Shown: positions 17,753 to 27,029, counted from the stretch's first letter. The stretch is 64,000 nt of DNA from Actinacidiphila acididurans (GCF_016918855.1 NZ_JADKYB010000001.1:665038-729037); one strand, 5' to 3'. The notes: generated by a model from the letters alone, not told the origin. A program made the numbers and translations.

Positions 17753-19405
17753 CTACGCGTCGCCCGGCTCCTCGCGTTCCTGCCCCCGCCGTTCCGCCGC
17801 AGGCTCTTCGTACCGGTGGGCCGAGGACCGGTGCAGGGCGTGGTGGGCGGTGGCGATGCGCAGGTTCAGCCGCAGTTCCTCGGTGTCCAGCGTCTCCTGG
17901 ACCCGGCGCAGCACCGAGTCGTCGATCAGGCGCTCGTCGCGCAGGCCCACCAGAGCCGTGCGCTTGACCACCAGCAGGGCCTGGCGCAACTCGTGCTCGG
18001 CGTGCTGGACCGGCCCCTCGTGGTGCTCCAGTTCCGCGGCGTGCTCCCGCAGCTCCCCGGCCAGCCGGTCGACCACCTCGTCCGGCGCGCCCAGCGACCG
18101 GCCGAGCGCCGGCAGCTCCGCCAGGGCGCTGTCCACCACCCGCTGCCGGGCCAGCAGCTCCTCGCCGTGCTCGTCCGGGTCGGGCGGCAGCCGGGCCCAG
18201 CGGATCACCGCGGGCAGCGTCTGGCCCTGGAACACCAGGGTCGCCGCGATCACCATGCCGGTGACGAAGACGATCACGTCCCGCCCGGCCAGCGGCGAGC
18301 CGTCCCGGGCCACCGCGGGCACCGCCAGCGCCGCGGCGAGCGACACCGCACCGCGCACCCCGCCCCAGGCCATCGGCGCCCGCTGCCGGGCCCCGACCCG
18401 CCGGGCCCGCTGCTGCGGGCGGCGGTCCAGCGCCCGGATCAGGTACGGGGTGGTGTAGATGTAGGCCACCCGGGTGAGCAGCACCGTGCCGAACACGGCC
18501 GCGGCCAGCGCCACCGCCCGGCCGCCCGCCATCGACCGCAGGTCCTGCACCGCGCCCGGCAACTGAATGCCGACCAGGACGAACAGGGCCCCGTTGAGCA
18601 GCAGGATCGCCAGCTCCCAGAAGGCCATGGTCTGCACCCGGGCGTCGGCGTGGATCAGCAGCGGGCTCGCCCAGCTGATCATCAGCCCGCACACCACCAC
18701 CGCCAGCACCCCGGAGACATCCGCCCGCTCGGCCGGCAGGTACGCCGCGAACGGGGTGAGCAGGCTCAGCCCGGTGCCCAGCACCGGATCGTCCAGGTGC
18801 CGCCGGATCAGGATCACCAGTCCCGCGATCCCGGCGCCGATCGCGGCGCCACCGGCGTACCCGACCACGAAGCGCCACAGCGTGAAGCCCCAGGAGAAGG
18901 AGTGCCGGCCCACCGCGATGTCCACCGCCACCGCGAAGAGCACCAGCGCGGTGCCGTCGTTGACCAGGCTCTCGGCCTTCATCGTGGTGAGCATCCGGCG
19001 CGGCATGCCGCGGGCGACACTCGCCACCGCGGTCGCGTCGGTCGGCGCCAGCACCGCGCCCAGCGCGAACGCCATCGGCCCGGCCATGCCCAGCGCCTGC
19101 GCGGTGGTCCCGACGGTCAGCGCGGTGACGATCACCAGGGCCACCGACAGCAGCACGATCACCCGCAGGTTCTGCCGGATCTGGCGCAGCGAGATGGTCA
19201 GCGCCTCCGCGTAGAGCAGCGGCGGCAGGAAGATCAGCAGCACCACGTCCGAGGGCACGTGCAGTGAGTGGAAGTGCGGGATCAGTCCGATCAGCACCCC
19301 GCCGACCAGCAGCAGGACCGGCTCGCTCACCCGGATCCGGCGGGCCGCCCAGGTCAGGGCCAGCACGGTGCCGAGCACCACAACGACGATTTCCAGCGCC
19401 CTCAC
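17753..19405 (-). CDS. CPA1-family Na+/H+ antiporter
   Basis: 550 residues. The first 400 residues are strongly hydrophobic with about 12 membrane segments. LAPTDATAV and ESLVNDGTALVLF carry the conserved acidic residues of the CPA1 ion-exchange site. The last 140 residues are a charged cytosolic tail with predicted helices (LRQALLVVKRTALVGLRDERLID). It exchanges protons for Na+ or K+ at the cell membrane. It follows the NAD kinase gene on the same strand after a 66-base gap and may be cotranscribed with it. Confidence 0.95.
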   Translation of the reverse strand: MRALEIVVVVLGTVLALTWAARRIRVSEPVLLLVGGVLIGLIPHFHSLHVPSDVVLLIFLPPLLYAEALTISLRQIRQNLRVIVLLSVALVIVTALTVGTTAQALGMAGPMAFALGAVLAPTDATAVASVARGMPRRMLTTMKAESLVNDGTALVLFAVAVDIAVGRHSFSWGFTLWRFVVGYAGGAAIGAGIAGLVILIRRHLDDPVLGTGLSLLTPFAAYLPAERADVSGVLAVVVCGLMISWASPLLIHADARVQTMAFWELAILLLNGALFVLVGIQLPGAVQDLRSMAGGRAVALAAAVFGTVLLTRVAYIYTTPYLIRALDRRPQQRARRVGARQRAPMAWGGVRGAVSLAAALAVPAVARDGSPLAGRDVIVFVTGMVIAATLVFQGQTLPAVIRWARLPPDPDEHGEELLARQRVVDSALAELPALGRSLGAPDEVVDRLAGELREHAAELEHHEGPVQHAEHELRQALLVVKRTALVGLRDERLIDDSVLRRVQETLDTEELRLNLRIATAHHALHRSSAHRYEEPAAERRGQEREEPGDA

Positions 19406-19471
19406 CGGGACAATCTCCCATCTCGGCGACGTCCGGGCACCTGTCGGGCGCCTCCGCCGGGCGGAATTCTG

Positions 19472-20569
19472 TCAGCCGGCGCCGGGACCGGCCGGGCCGG
19501 CGGGTGAATCGGCCGTTTCGGGCGGCGGCGGCAGGTACAGGTGGGCCAGGTCCGCCGGCACCGGCGAGGTGGGCCGGAAGAACGGTGCCGAGGTGTCCGC
19601 GGCGGCGGCCGGCGCGTCGGTCAAGCGCATCCGCTCGCGCAGCCGGCCGTAGAAGTCGGGTCGTTGGAGCCGGACCAGCCGCAGCGGGCGCGGCGCGGCG
19701 AACACGCCGATCCAGTCGCCGGGGTCCAGCACCCCGCGGAGTTGCCCGTCCACACTGATCGCGGCCCGCCCGGAGTGCGGCAGGATGCGCAGCGCGACCG
19801 GCTCGTCCGCACCGGTCACCACCGAGCGGTTGAAGGTCATGTGCGGCGCGACCGGGGTGAACACCAGCGCCCGCATCCGCGGCGAGAGCACCGGCCCGCC
19901 GGCCGCGAAGCTGTACGCGGTCGAGCCGGTCGGGGTGGCCACCACCACCCCGTCGGCGGAGTACGAGGCCAGCAGCCGCCCGGCGATGTACACGCCGAGG
20001 GCGACCTGGCGGTCGCGGGCCAGTTTCTCCACCACGATGTCGTTGAGCGCGGTCACGTCCAGCGCCACGCCCCACCCGTCGCCCTCGGTGGTCTCCGGCC
20101 TGACCTGCGGCGGCGGCAGCGCGGGCCCGCGCCCGTAGCGCAGCAGCGCCTCCATGTCGGCCGGCAGTTCCGGCGTGCGCGAGGCGCGCATGGTCAGCGT
20201 CATCCGCTCCTCGCAGGCCGCACGGCCCGCGTGCACCGCGTCGAGGGCCCGCTCCACGTCCGGGACGCAGATCTCGGTCAGGAAGCCGACCCGGCCCACG
20301 TCCACGCCGAGCACCTGGATGTCCTTCTTGGCCGCGATCCGCGCGCCGCGCAGGAAGGTGCCGTCGCCGCCGAGCGTGACGATCAGGTCCAGCGGGCCCG
20401 CGGCGGCCATCTCGGCCTGGCCGCTTCGCCGCGGTTCCTGCTGCTCCCACACGTCGATCGGCGTGCAGCCGATCGAGTTGCGGGCGCACCACTCCCGTAC
20501 CGTACGTGCGCCCTCCACGGCCGCCGCACGGCCTTCGTGCACGACAAGTCCCAGTCGGGTGAGCGGCAT
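19472..20569 (-). CDS. nadK: NAD kinase
   Basis: 365 residues from ATG at 20569. The family motif GGDGTFLRGAR is present near residue 72, then VGRVGFLTEI. The second motif TPTGSTAYSFAAGGPVLSP binds NAD. The enzyme phosphorylates NAD to NADP with ATP or polyphosphate in the cytoplasm. In Streptomyces the main NAD kinase sits beside recN and a hemolysin-type gene. This copy sits with an antiporter gene and diverges from a VOC gene, so it is probably a second paralogue. The Pro-rich C-terminal tail is longer than in the canonical enzyme. Confidence 0.93.
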   Translation of the reverse strand: MPLTRLGLVVHEGRAAAVEGARTVREWCARNSIGCTPIDVWEQQEPRRSGQAEMAAAGPLDLIVTLGGDGTFLRGARIAAKKDIQVLGVDVGRVGFLTEICVPDVERALDAVHAGRAACEERMTLTMRASRTPELPADMEALLRYGRGPALPPPQVRPETTEGDGWGVALDVTALNDIVVEKLARDRQVALGVYIAGRLLASYSADGVVVATPTGSTAYSFAAGGPVLSPRMRALVFTPVAPHMTFNRSVVTGADEPVALRILPHSGRAAISVDGQLRGVLDPGDWIGVFAAPRPLRLVRLQRPDFYGRLRERMRLTDAPAAAADTSAPFFRPTSPVPADLAHLYLPPPPETADSPAGPAGPGAG

Positions 20570-20893
20570 GTGCACCACCCTACGCGCCCGGGCCGTGACG
20601 CGCGCCCGCGCACGTGACCGGCGCACGCGATCGGCGGACGTGATCCGGCGGGGTGCCGCGCGGGGCGCGCCACCCCGCGGTAGCGGCCGGTCAGAGGGCA
20701 TGATCGACTGGAAGCAGGGAACACGACAGGCACGTAGTGCGGGCGGCCGGGGAGCCGCCCGGGCGTCACGGGGAACGAACCGCGACGAAACCACTGCGGC
20801 ACACGGCGACACATGCCGGCGCGCGACGGCGCACGACGGCGTGACGACGGCGCGCGAAATTGCGACAATGCATGACGGAACGGAACAGGACCG
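20570..20893. other. Divergent intergenic region, nadK and VOC gene
   Basis: 324 bases with no convincing gene. It must hold the start signals for both genes. A short hairpin (GGGCGGC/GCCGCCC near 20745) and several GACGGCG-like short repeats (20820-20855) are visible. No clear -35/-10 pair was found. Confidence 0.4.
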
Positions 20894-21700
20894 ATGATGA
20901 CCGAGGCACAGCAGGCGATCACCGCGCGGGACGGCCGGAGCGAACCGGCCCGGGGTGCACCCTGCTGGGTCAATCTGGCCGCGCGGAACCTGGAGGCGCC
21001 GGAGAAGTTCTACGGCGCGGTGCTCGGCTGGCAGTTCCGGGCGACCTCGCTCGGCGAGAGGTTCGCGATCGCGCTCAGCGGCGGCCGGCCGGTGGCGGGG
21101 ATCGGCGCGATCGCCACCGACCTGCAGGTCGCCGTGGCCTGGACCCCGTACTTCGCGGTCGACCAGGCCGACGAGGCGGCCGCCCGGATCAGCGAGCGGT
21201 CGGCCACGGTGGCACTCGGCCCGATGGCGTTCGCGGTCTCGGGGCGCGCGGTGCTGGCCGCCGACCGGGACGGCGCGGTGTTCGGCGTGTGGGACGGGCG
21301 GATGCCCGGCGGCTGGGAGACCTGGCGCGACGAGGGCCCGGTGGTGGTGCGGCTGCGCACCCGGGACGCCTTCGAGTCCGCGATCTTCTACGGTGGCGTG
21401 CTGGAGTGGGACAAGGACGGTCCCGAGGGCGTCACGGTGGCGTACGAATACGACGAGGTCGTGGTGCGCAGTCACGGCGGTGTGGTCGCCCGGCTCAGCT
21501 CGGGCGCGATCGGCGCGGCCCCCGACCCGGATCTGCGCCCGCACTGGAGCGTGCAGTTCCGGGTGAAGGACGTGGAGGCATGCGCCGAGACCGCACTCGC
21601 CCTCGGCGGCAGCGTGGTGTCCCGGGGCATCACCCGCGAGGGCACGTACGCGGACCTGCGCGACCCGGACGGCGCACGCTTCACGGTGCTCGGGCACTGA
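20894..21700 (+). CDS. VOC (glyoxalase/bleomycin-resistance fold) family protein, two domains
   Basis: 268 residues made of two repeated VOC modules. The first starts PCWVNLAARNLEAPEKFYGAV; the second has AFESAIFYGGVLEW and ends SRGITREGTYADLRDPDGA. Two tandem modules make a pseudodimer active-site cup, as in lactoylglutathione lyases, ring-cleaving dioxygenases and drug-binding proteins. The metal ligands are not clearly conserved, so enzyme activity is uncertain. The protein is cytoplasmic. Translation starts at ATG 20894 or the next ATG at 20897, after AGGACC. Confidence 0.88.
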   Translation: MMTEAQQAITARDGRSEPARGAPCWVNLAARNLEAPEKFYGAVLGWQFRATSLGERFAIALSGGRPVAGIGAIATDLQVAVAWTPYFAVDQADEAAARISERSATVALGPMAFAVSGRAVLAADRDGAVFGVWDGRMPGGWETWRDEGPVVVRLRTRDAFESAIFYGGVLEWDKDGPEGVTVAYEYDEVVVRSHGGVVARLSSGAIGAAPDPDLRPHWSVQFRVKDVEACAETALALGGSVVSRGITREGTYADLRDPDGARFTVLGH

Positions 21701-21803
21701 CGGCTCAGGTACGGGCGGCCGCCGGTTCCTTCGGGCCGTGCGTCAACCTTGGCATCGACCGGCGTCGACGGCCGCCGTGACCTGCTGGTGTGCCTGACGA
21801 CCC

Positions 21804-23276
21804 CTACAGACAGGATTCGTCCTGTTCCACGCCCGGCCGGAACCGGGAGAAGAGCACCGGGGAGAACCAGCCCGGCTCCTGGCCGCTCATCCATCCCTGC
21901 ACCGACGGCGCCGGCGGGCGGACACGGCCGGCCGCGTACAGACCGACGCCGATCAGCGCGCCCGCGAGGGAAAGGGCGAGGCACACCCACAGGGCCGTCC
22001 TGGTGCCCGAGTCGATGCCGTTCCCCACGGAGGCGGCGACGTGCAGCAGGATCGGGGCGACCATGAACGCCGCGACCGCCCGGAGCAATTCGACGATCGC
22101 GAACACGCGCTGCACGTTGTTGGAGCGCAGGGAGAAGCCGGCGATGAACAGCGCGGGCACGACGGAGGCACCCACGCCGATGCCGACCAGCCCCGAGCCC
22201 ACGCCGGCCAGGGGAAGCGTGGGCGGGGTGGCGCCGTTCATGATCACGATGCCCGCGCTCAGCAGAAGCAGGCCCACGAGGACGTAGTAGTGCAGCCAAC
22301 GGGTGCGGAAGATGACGCTGAAGGCGGCCGCGGTGATCACCGCGCCGCCGAACTCGGGAAGATAGGTCAGGCCCAGGCGCAGCGGCGTCGTGTGGCGCGC
22401 GAGCAGGTCCAGGGTCAGTGAGATCGCCGACACCGAGGCGGCGGCGGCGCAGATGGCGGCGACGACACCGGCGACCGGGAGCGTGCTGACCAGGCTCCCC
22501 ACGCACAGAAGCGGACGCTTGGCCGTGTACTCGTGGATGAACAGCACGACGATCAGCCCAAGCCCGCCGAGCAGCGGCCCGATCGTATAGGCGCTCACGA
22601 AGGGGTGGGTGAGCAGTTCCGAGGCGCCGAAGAACGCGGCCACGCACCCGACGGTGGCAAGCCCGAGCGCGGGGTAGTCGATGGGCGAGCCCGGATCGAC
22701 CGGCGGCGTCTCCTGGAAGGTCAGAGCGGACAGCACGAGGGCCGCCGCCGCGATTCCGGTGACGACCCAGAACAGCGGCCGCCAGCCGTGGGCGTTGGCC
22801 TGGATGCCGCCGACCACCGGACCCAGTGCGACGGCGCCGAAGATGCACACGTTCAGGATCACGACGGTCGAGCGCAGTCTGCTGGCCGGATATCCGATGA
22901 TCAGCGGCGGCACGGCAGCGATGAGCAACAGGCTGGTGCACAGGCCCTGCAGGACGTGCCCGACGATGAACATTCCGGGGTTGACCGCCGAGGCGGTGAG
23001 CACCGAGCCGACCAGCAGCAAGGTGCCGTAGACGAGCAGCATCCGCCGCTGCGGCAGCCGCTGGGCGAACTGCACCGCCAGCACCGTCCCCACCGCGTAG
23101 CCGGCGTTGGCCATGCCCAGGGTCACGTTCATCGCCTGGGGGCCCAGGTCCACGTCCCTGGCGATGATGGGTGTGATGGGCCCCAGTGCGGCCGAGAGGG
23201 CCAGGTACGGCACAAGGGCGAAAACGACCATCGCGGCGACCGCGGGATAACGGCCGGCCAGCGGACCTTGTCGCAT
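21804..23276 (-). CDS. MFS transporter, DHA2-like
   Basis: 490 residues with about 14 hydrophobic segments from VVFALVPYLALSAALG onward. A short basic loop (QRLPQRRMLLVYG) after TM2 matches the MFS motif A region, and LNVCIFGAVALGPVVGG is like motif C of drug antiporters. It probably exports a small molecule or drug by proton exchange. The N-terminal halves of the SDR and AraC genes upstream are deleted, together with the region between them. The transporter has therefore probably lost its original operon promoter and regulator. Confidence 0.93.
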   Translation of the reverse strand: MRQGPLAGRYPAVAAMVVFALVPYLALSAALGPITPIIARDVDLGPQAMNVTLGMANAGYAVGTVLAVQFAQRLPQRRMLLVYGTLLLVGSVLTASAVNPGMFIVGHVLQGLCTSLLLIAAVPPLIIGYPASRLRSTVVILNVCIFGAVALGPVVGGIQANAHGWRPLFWVVTGIAAAALVLSALTFQETPPVDPGSPIDYPALGLATVGCVAAFFGASELLTHPFVSAYTIGPLLGGLGLIVVLFIHEYTAKRPLLCVGSLVSTLPVAGVVAAICAAAASVSAISLTLDLLARHTTPLRLGLTYLPEFGGAVITAAAFSVIFRTRWLHYYVLVGLLLLSAGIVIMNGATPPTLPLAGVGSGLVGIGVGASVVPALFIAGFSLRSNNVQRVFAIVELLRAVAAFMVAPILLHVAASVGNGIDSGTRTALWVCLALSLAGALIGVGLYAAGRVRPPAPSVQGWMSGQEPGWFSPVLFSRFRPGVEQDESCL

Positions 23277-23405
23277 CGGTCGCTTCTTCCTCTCGGCCGG
23301 GAATGGGGCGTGCGGTCACCATCGTGTGACGACAACCCCGCGCTCCGGCCGAACGCAGCCGCTGATGTCACCCGATCGGTGCTCTGGCCCGGGCCCGGAA
23401 GGCCG

Positions 23406-23624
23406 TCAGATCCGGTTCAGTCCCCCGTCGACGTAAATGTTGGCGCCGACGATGTAGCCGCTCTGTTCGGAGGCGAGGAACGCCACGGCTGCGGCGACTT
23501 CCTCGGGACGGCCTGTACGGCCCTTCGCCACGGTCGCGGCGACCCTGTCCTTGAGCGCGGCCAACGCCTCTCCGCCACCGAGGATGTCGGCGAGCCCGGG
23601 AGTTTCGACCCCGCCCGGAAGCAG
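23406..23624 (-). pseudogene. Short-chain dehydrogenase, C-terminal remnant
   Basis: Reading the minus strand to the TGA at 23406-23408 gives LLPGGVETPGLADILG, then GRPEEVAAAVAFLASE, then GYIVGANIYVDGGLNRI. These are the last 70 residues of a classical SDR (PG.V.TP, PEE.A....FLAS, G....VDGG). The cofactor-binding and catalytic YxxxK parts are absent. Homology stops at about 23624, where the sequence turns into an AraC fragment on the other strand. There is no start codon in a sensible place. It once lay upstream of the MFS gene on the same strand, probably in one operon. Confidence 0.85.
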
Positions 23625-23939
23625 GTCGGAACCGCGCCGCTGGAGTACTTGATCCAGTGGCGCATGAGCCTTGCCCGCGATGCCCTGAGTCGGGGAACGC
23701 GATCAATTTCCGAACTCGCATTCGCGACCGGCTATAAATCCGAGAGTGCGTTCAGCACCGCGTTCCGCCGCGTGACCGGTTCCTCGCCCAAACATTTTCG
23801 CGAGGCGTCGAACCGTGCGGACCGACCGGCTCCGGGCGTTCCCGGGGCCGGCGGGGGTGTGACCCGATCCGGCCAAGTGACCGGCCGCGAAGGCATGGCG
23901 GCGCCTTCCGCCCTTCCGGACCCGAGCGTTTCCTCTTGA
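23619..23939 (+). pseudogene. AraC-family regulator, C-terminal remnant
   Basis: Plus-strand reading from about 23619 gives VGTAPLEYLIQWRMSLARDA, then ISELAFATGYKSESAFSTAF and FRRVTGSSPKHFRE: the second half of an AraC/XylS DNA-binding domain with its final helix-turn-helix. The effector domain and first HTH are missing. The tail extends 35 residues beyond the domain. The fragment meets the SDR remnant head to head within a few bases, as left by a deletion of the divergent promoter and the 5' parts of both genes. Confidence 0.85.
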
Positions 23940-23964
23940 CGGTTCGGGTGGGGCGCAGTGTCAT
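23936..23964 (+). promoter_or_regulatory. Putative promoter of the GH59 gene
   Basis: TTGACG (23936-23941), a 17-base spacer and TGTCAT (23959-23964) face the GH59 gene with a leader of about 75 bases. The -35 box overlaps the stop codon of the AraC remnant. The same two hexamers occur before the G1 peptidase gene. Confidence 0.45.
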
Positions 23965-24045
23965 GTCCGCAGCGCGAATGTGTGCGGTTGTGCGCGCTTG
24001 TGGTGAGTCCTTCAACAATCCGCCCCCCACCCGAGGAGTCGCTCC

Positions 24046-26472
24046 GTGCTCGGATTTGTCAAGGTCACGACATTACGGTCGCCGTCGCGGATGCTGAGGG
24101 CCGTACTCGGCCTGCTGGCGCTGCTGGCCGCGATGGCACTGGGCTTCGGCGCCCCCGCCGCCAGGGCGGCGACCGGCACCACCGTCGCCGTGGACGGCAC
24201 CAGCGCCGGCCGTACCTTCGACGGCATCGGCGCCATCAGCGGCGGGGGCGGCAACACCCGCCTGCTCACCGACTACCCCGCGGCCCAGCGCCAGCAGATC
24301 CTGGACTACCTGTTCACCCCCGGCTACGGCGCCGACCTGCAGATCCTCAAGGTCGAGATCGGCGGTGACACCAACTCCACCGACGGCTCCGAATCCAGCC
24401 ACATGCACGCCGCCGGCACCGTCGACTGCTCGTCCGGCTACGAGTGGTGGCTGATGGAGCAGGCCAAGGCCCGCAACCCCGGGATCAAGCTGTACGGGCT
24501 GGCCTGGGGCGCCCCCGGCTGGCTCGGCGGCGGCAACTTCTGGTCCACCGACACCGTGAACTACCTGCTGTCCTGGCTGAGCTGCGCCAAGAGCCACGGG
24601 CTGACCATCGACTACCTCGGCGGCTGGAACGAGCGCGGCTACAACGTCTCCTGGTACGAGCAGTTGCGCTCCGCCCTCGACTCCGCCGGCTACGGCGCGA
24701 TCCGCGTCGTCGGCGCCGACAGCGACTGGTCGGTGGCCGGCGACGTGGCATCCAACCCCTCCTTCGCCGCGGCCGTCGGCATCATCGGCGTGCACTACCC
24801 GTGCGAGGGCGGCGACGGCGGCAGCGCCGACACCTGCCCGGGCAACGCCACCGCCACCGGCACCGGCAAGCCGCTGTGGGCCAGCGAGAACGGCTCCCAG
24901 GACCTGGGCTCCGGCGCCCAGGCGCTGATCCGCTCCATCACCCGCGGCTACATCGACGCGCACTTCACCGCATACATCAACTGGCCCGTCGTGGCGGCGA
25001 TCTACCCCAACCTGCCCTACGCCAGCGACGGCTTGGTCCGCGCCGACGAGCCCTCCTCCGGCGCCTACCAGGTCGGCCACAGCACCTGGGCCACCGCGCA
25101 GGTCACCCAGTTCACCGCGCCCGGCTGGAAGTTCGTCGACGCCGGCTCCGGCTACCTCGGCGGCGCCGAGTCCAACGGCAGCTTCATCACACTGCGTTCG
25201 CCGAGCGGCGCCGACTGGTCCACCGTGGTCGAGACCACCACGGCCACTGCGGCCCAGAACGTCACCCTGCACGTCACCGGCGGGCTGTCAACCGGCACCG
25301 TCCACGTCTGGGCCACGAACCTGAACTCCACAGACCCGGCGGCCTCTTTCGTCCACCAGACGGACCTGACCCCGGCCGGCGGTTCGGTGTCGCTGACCGT
25401 GCAGCCCGGATACGTGTACACGTTCAGCACCACCACCGGGCAGGGCAAGGGCACCGCGGTGTCGCCCGCGGAGCACCGGCTCGGCCTGCCGTACTCCGAC
25501 ACCTTCGACACCACCACGCCCGGCCAGCAGCCGCGCTACCTCTCCCAGATGCAGGGCGCCTTCGAGGCGACCAACTGCGCCGGCGGCCGTTCCGGGCTGT
25601 GCCTGACCCAGCAGGCCCCCGTACGGCCCATCGAGTGGGACGGCGACTCCGACCCGTACACCATCGGCGGCAGCCTCAACTGGACCAACTACACGGTGGC
25701 CGCCGACGCGCTGCTCCCGCAGTCCGGCGCGGTACGGCTGATCGGGCGGGCCGGCTCCCAGCACAGCTTCGGGCCGGCCGGCATCAACTCCTACTACCTC
25801 CAGGTCAGCGACACCGGCGCCTGGTCCATCGTGCGCAACAACACCGCGCACGCACTGACCACCCTGGCCTCCGGCAGCACGGCCGCGCTCGGCACCGGCA
25901 CCTGGCACCACCTGGCCCTGACGCTGAACGGGCACACCCTGACCGCCGCGATCGACGGCACCACGGTCGGCAGCGCCACCGACGGCACGTACGGCACCGG
26001 TCTGGTGGGGCTGGGCACGTCCGGCTACCGCACCGACCAGTTCGACAACCTCACCGTCACCCCGGTCGGTTCGCAGCCCTCGGCCACCGGGCCGGTCACC
26101 GCGCTGGTCGACACCGCGAAGTGCCTGGACGACAACACCGGCGCCACCGCGGACGGCACCGCGGTGCAGATGTGGGACTGCAACGGCACCGGTGCGCAGA
26201 ACTGGACGGTCGGCACCGACGGCACGATCCGCCTGGGCGGCAAGTGCCTCGACGTCACCAATGCCTCCACCGACGACGGCGCCCTCGTGGAGCTGTGGAC
26301 CTGCAACGGCGGCGGCAACCAGCAGTGGCAGTCGCAGCAGGGCGCGCTGGTCAACCCGGCCTCCGGCAAGTGCCTGGACGACCCGGGCGTGAACACCGCC
26401 AACGGCACGCAGTTGGAGATCTGGACCTGCAACGGCGGGTCCAACCAGCAGTGGGTGGTGAACCTGCCCTGA
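24046..26472 (+). CDS. Secreted GH59-like galactosidase (galactocerebrosidase family) with ricin-type lectin domain
   Basis: 808 residues; GTG start with GAGGAG seven bases upstream. The signal peptide is LRAVLGLLALLAAMALGFGA. The catalytic region starts FDGIGAISGGGGNTRLL, diagnostic for GH59. GGWNERGYN holds the acid/base Glu and LWASENGSQD the nucleophile Glu. A lectin-like beta-sandwich follows (YSDTFDTT to FDNLTVTP), then a ricin B-type beta-trefoil with CLDDNTG, GTAVQMWDCNG and QLEIWTCNGGSNQQW repeats. GH59 enzymes remove beta-galactose from glycolipids or polysaccharide side chains. Here the likely substrate is an extracellular galactan or galactolipid. Confidence 0.92.
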   Translation: MLGFVKVTTLRSPSRMLRAVLGLLALLAAMALGFGAPAARAATGTTVAVDGTSAGRTFDGIGAISGGGGNTRLLTDYPAAQRQQILDYLFTPGYGADLQILKVEIGGDTNSTDGSESSHMHAAGTVDCSSGYEWWLMEQAKARNPGIKLYGLAWGAPGWLGGGNFWSTDTVNYLLSWLSCAKSHGLTIDYLGGWNERGYNVSWYEQLRSALDSAGYGAIRVVGADSDWSVAGDVASNPSFAAAVGIIGVHYPCEGGDGGSADTCPGNATATGTGKPLWASENGSQDLGSGAQALIRSITRGYIDAHFTAYINWPVVAAIYPNLPYASDGLVRADEPSSGAYQVGHSTWATAQVTQFTAPGWKFVDAGSGYLGGAESNGSFITLRSPSGADWSTVVETTTATAAQNVTLHVTGGLSTGTVHVWATNLNSTDPAASFVHQTDLTPAGGSVSLTVQPGYVYTFSTTTGQGKGTAVSPAEHRLGLPYSDTFDTTTPGQQPRYLSQMQGAFEATNCAGGRSGLCLTQQAPVRPIEWDGDSDPYTIGGSLNWTNYTVAADALLPQSGAVRLIGRAGSQHSFGPAGINSYYLQVSDTGAWSIVRNNTAHALTTLASGSTAALGTGTWHHLALTLNGHTLTAAIDGTTVGSATDGTYGTGLVGLGTSGYRTDQFDNLTVTPVGSQPSATGPVTALVDTAKCLDDNTGATADGTAVQMWDCNGTGAQNWTVGTDGTIRLGGKCLDVTNASTDDGALVELWTCNGGGNQQWQSQQGALVNPASGKCLDDPGVNTANGTQLEIWTCNGGSNQQWVVNLP

Positions 26473-26480
26473 TCCGTGAG

Positions 26481-26510
26481 GGGGTGCCCGCGGCCGGCCG
26501 CGGGCACCCC
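26481..26510. terminator. 30-bp perfect palindrome between convergent genes
   Basis: 15-bp arms without a loop, 26481-26495 and 26496-26510, lie 8 bases after the GH59 stop codon. They can end transcription in both directions, serving also the minus-strand gene that ends at 26532. GATCC and GGATC flank it. Confidence 0.8.
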
Positions 26511-26531
26511 TGGATCACGCGTCCCGGTGGA

Positions 26532-27029
26532 TCACACGCCGATGCTTTGGTACGTCACCGTCACGTAGGCGGTCCGCGCGGTGGGACTGGTCGGCTGCGG
26601 GACGAAAGCGACCTTGCCGGTGCCGTAGCAGGGCAGTTGGATGCCGGTGGGGATCTCGGCCTTGACCCCGTACGCCTTCAGGACGGTGGCCGCGCTGGAC
26701 GAGGCCGGGGCGCCGAAGTCGACCAGGATGTGGTCGGCCGCCTCGCCGGTGTACCCGGGCTGGCCGGTCACCGGGACGCTGACCGCGGGGGTCACGTCCA
26801 CGCTCTGGCCGGCCACCGGGTGACCGGTCTGACCCGGGACCACCGGGCCGAAGCAGCCGACCTGAATGACCGCGTTGACCGGCGTGCCGTTGACCTCGCC
26901 GAGGAACGTCTGGTGCGGCGCGATGGGCGCGGGGTCCACCGCCGCGGTCGCGCCGGTGACGCCGAGCGCCGTGGCGGACAGGGCCACCGCGGCGACCGTG
27001 GCCCATCTGCCTGCTCTGATGCTGCGCAT
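26532..27029 (-). CDS. Small secreted protein of unknown function
   Basis: 165 residues. ATG at 27029 follows GGAGG by six bases. A signal peptide is clear (GRWATVAAVALSATALGVTGA, cleavage near ATA). The mature part is about 135 residues with two cysteines (IQVGCFGP and QLPCYGT) that could form one disulfide. It is rich in beta-forming residues, for example ADHILVDFGAP and TAYVTVTYQSIGV. I do not recognise the family; an Ig-like or beta-sandwich fold is possible. It sits between two secreted hydrolase genes and its mRNA probably ends at the shared palindrome. Confidence 0.82.
   Translation of the reverse strand: MRSIRAGRWATVAAVALSATALGVTGATAAVDPAPIAPHQTFLGEVNGTPVNAVIQVGCFGPVVPGQTGHPVAGQSVDVTPAVSVPVTGQPGYTGEAADHILVDFGAPASSSAATVLKAYGVKAEIPTGIQLPCYGTGKVAFVPQPTSPTARTAYVTVTYQSIGV

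Noticed and set aside
16968..20492. 1174-codon open frame on the minus strand
   Set aside because: It runs in the wrong frame through the antiporter and NAD kinase genes and antisense to the cyclophilin; composition is Arg/Ala/Gly-rich.
20540..20893. Search for a riboswitch or small RNA between nadK and the VOC gene
   Set aside because: No conserved riboswitch core or strong structure could be recognised by eye.
23417..23665. 82-codon open frame on the minus strand
   Set aside because: The SDR remnant is readable in a different frame in the same place; this frame has no recognisable features.
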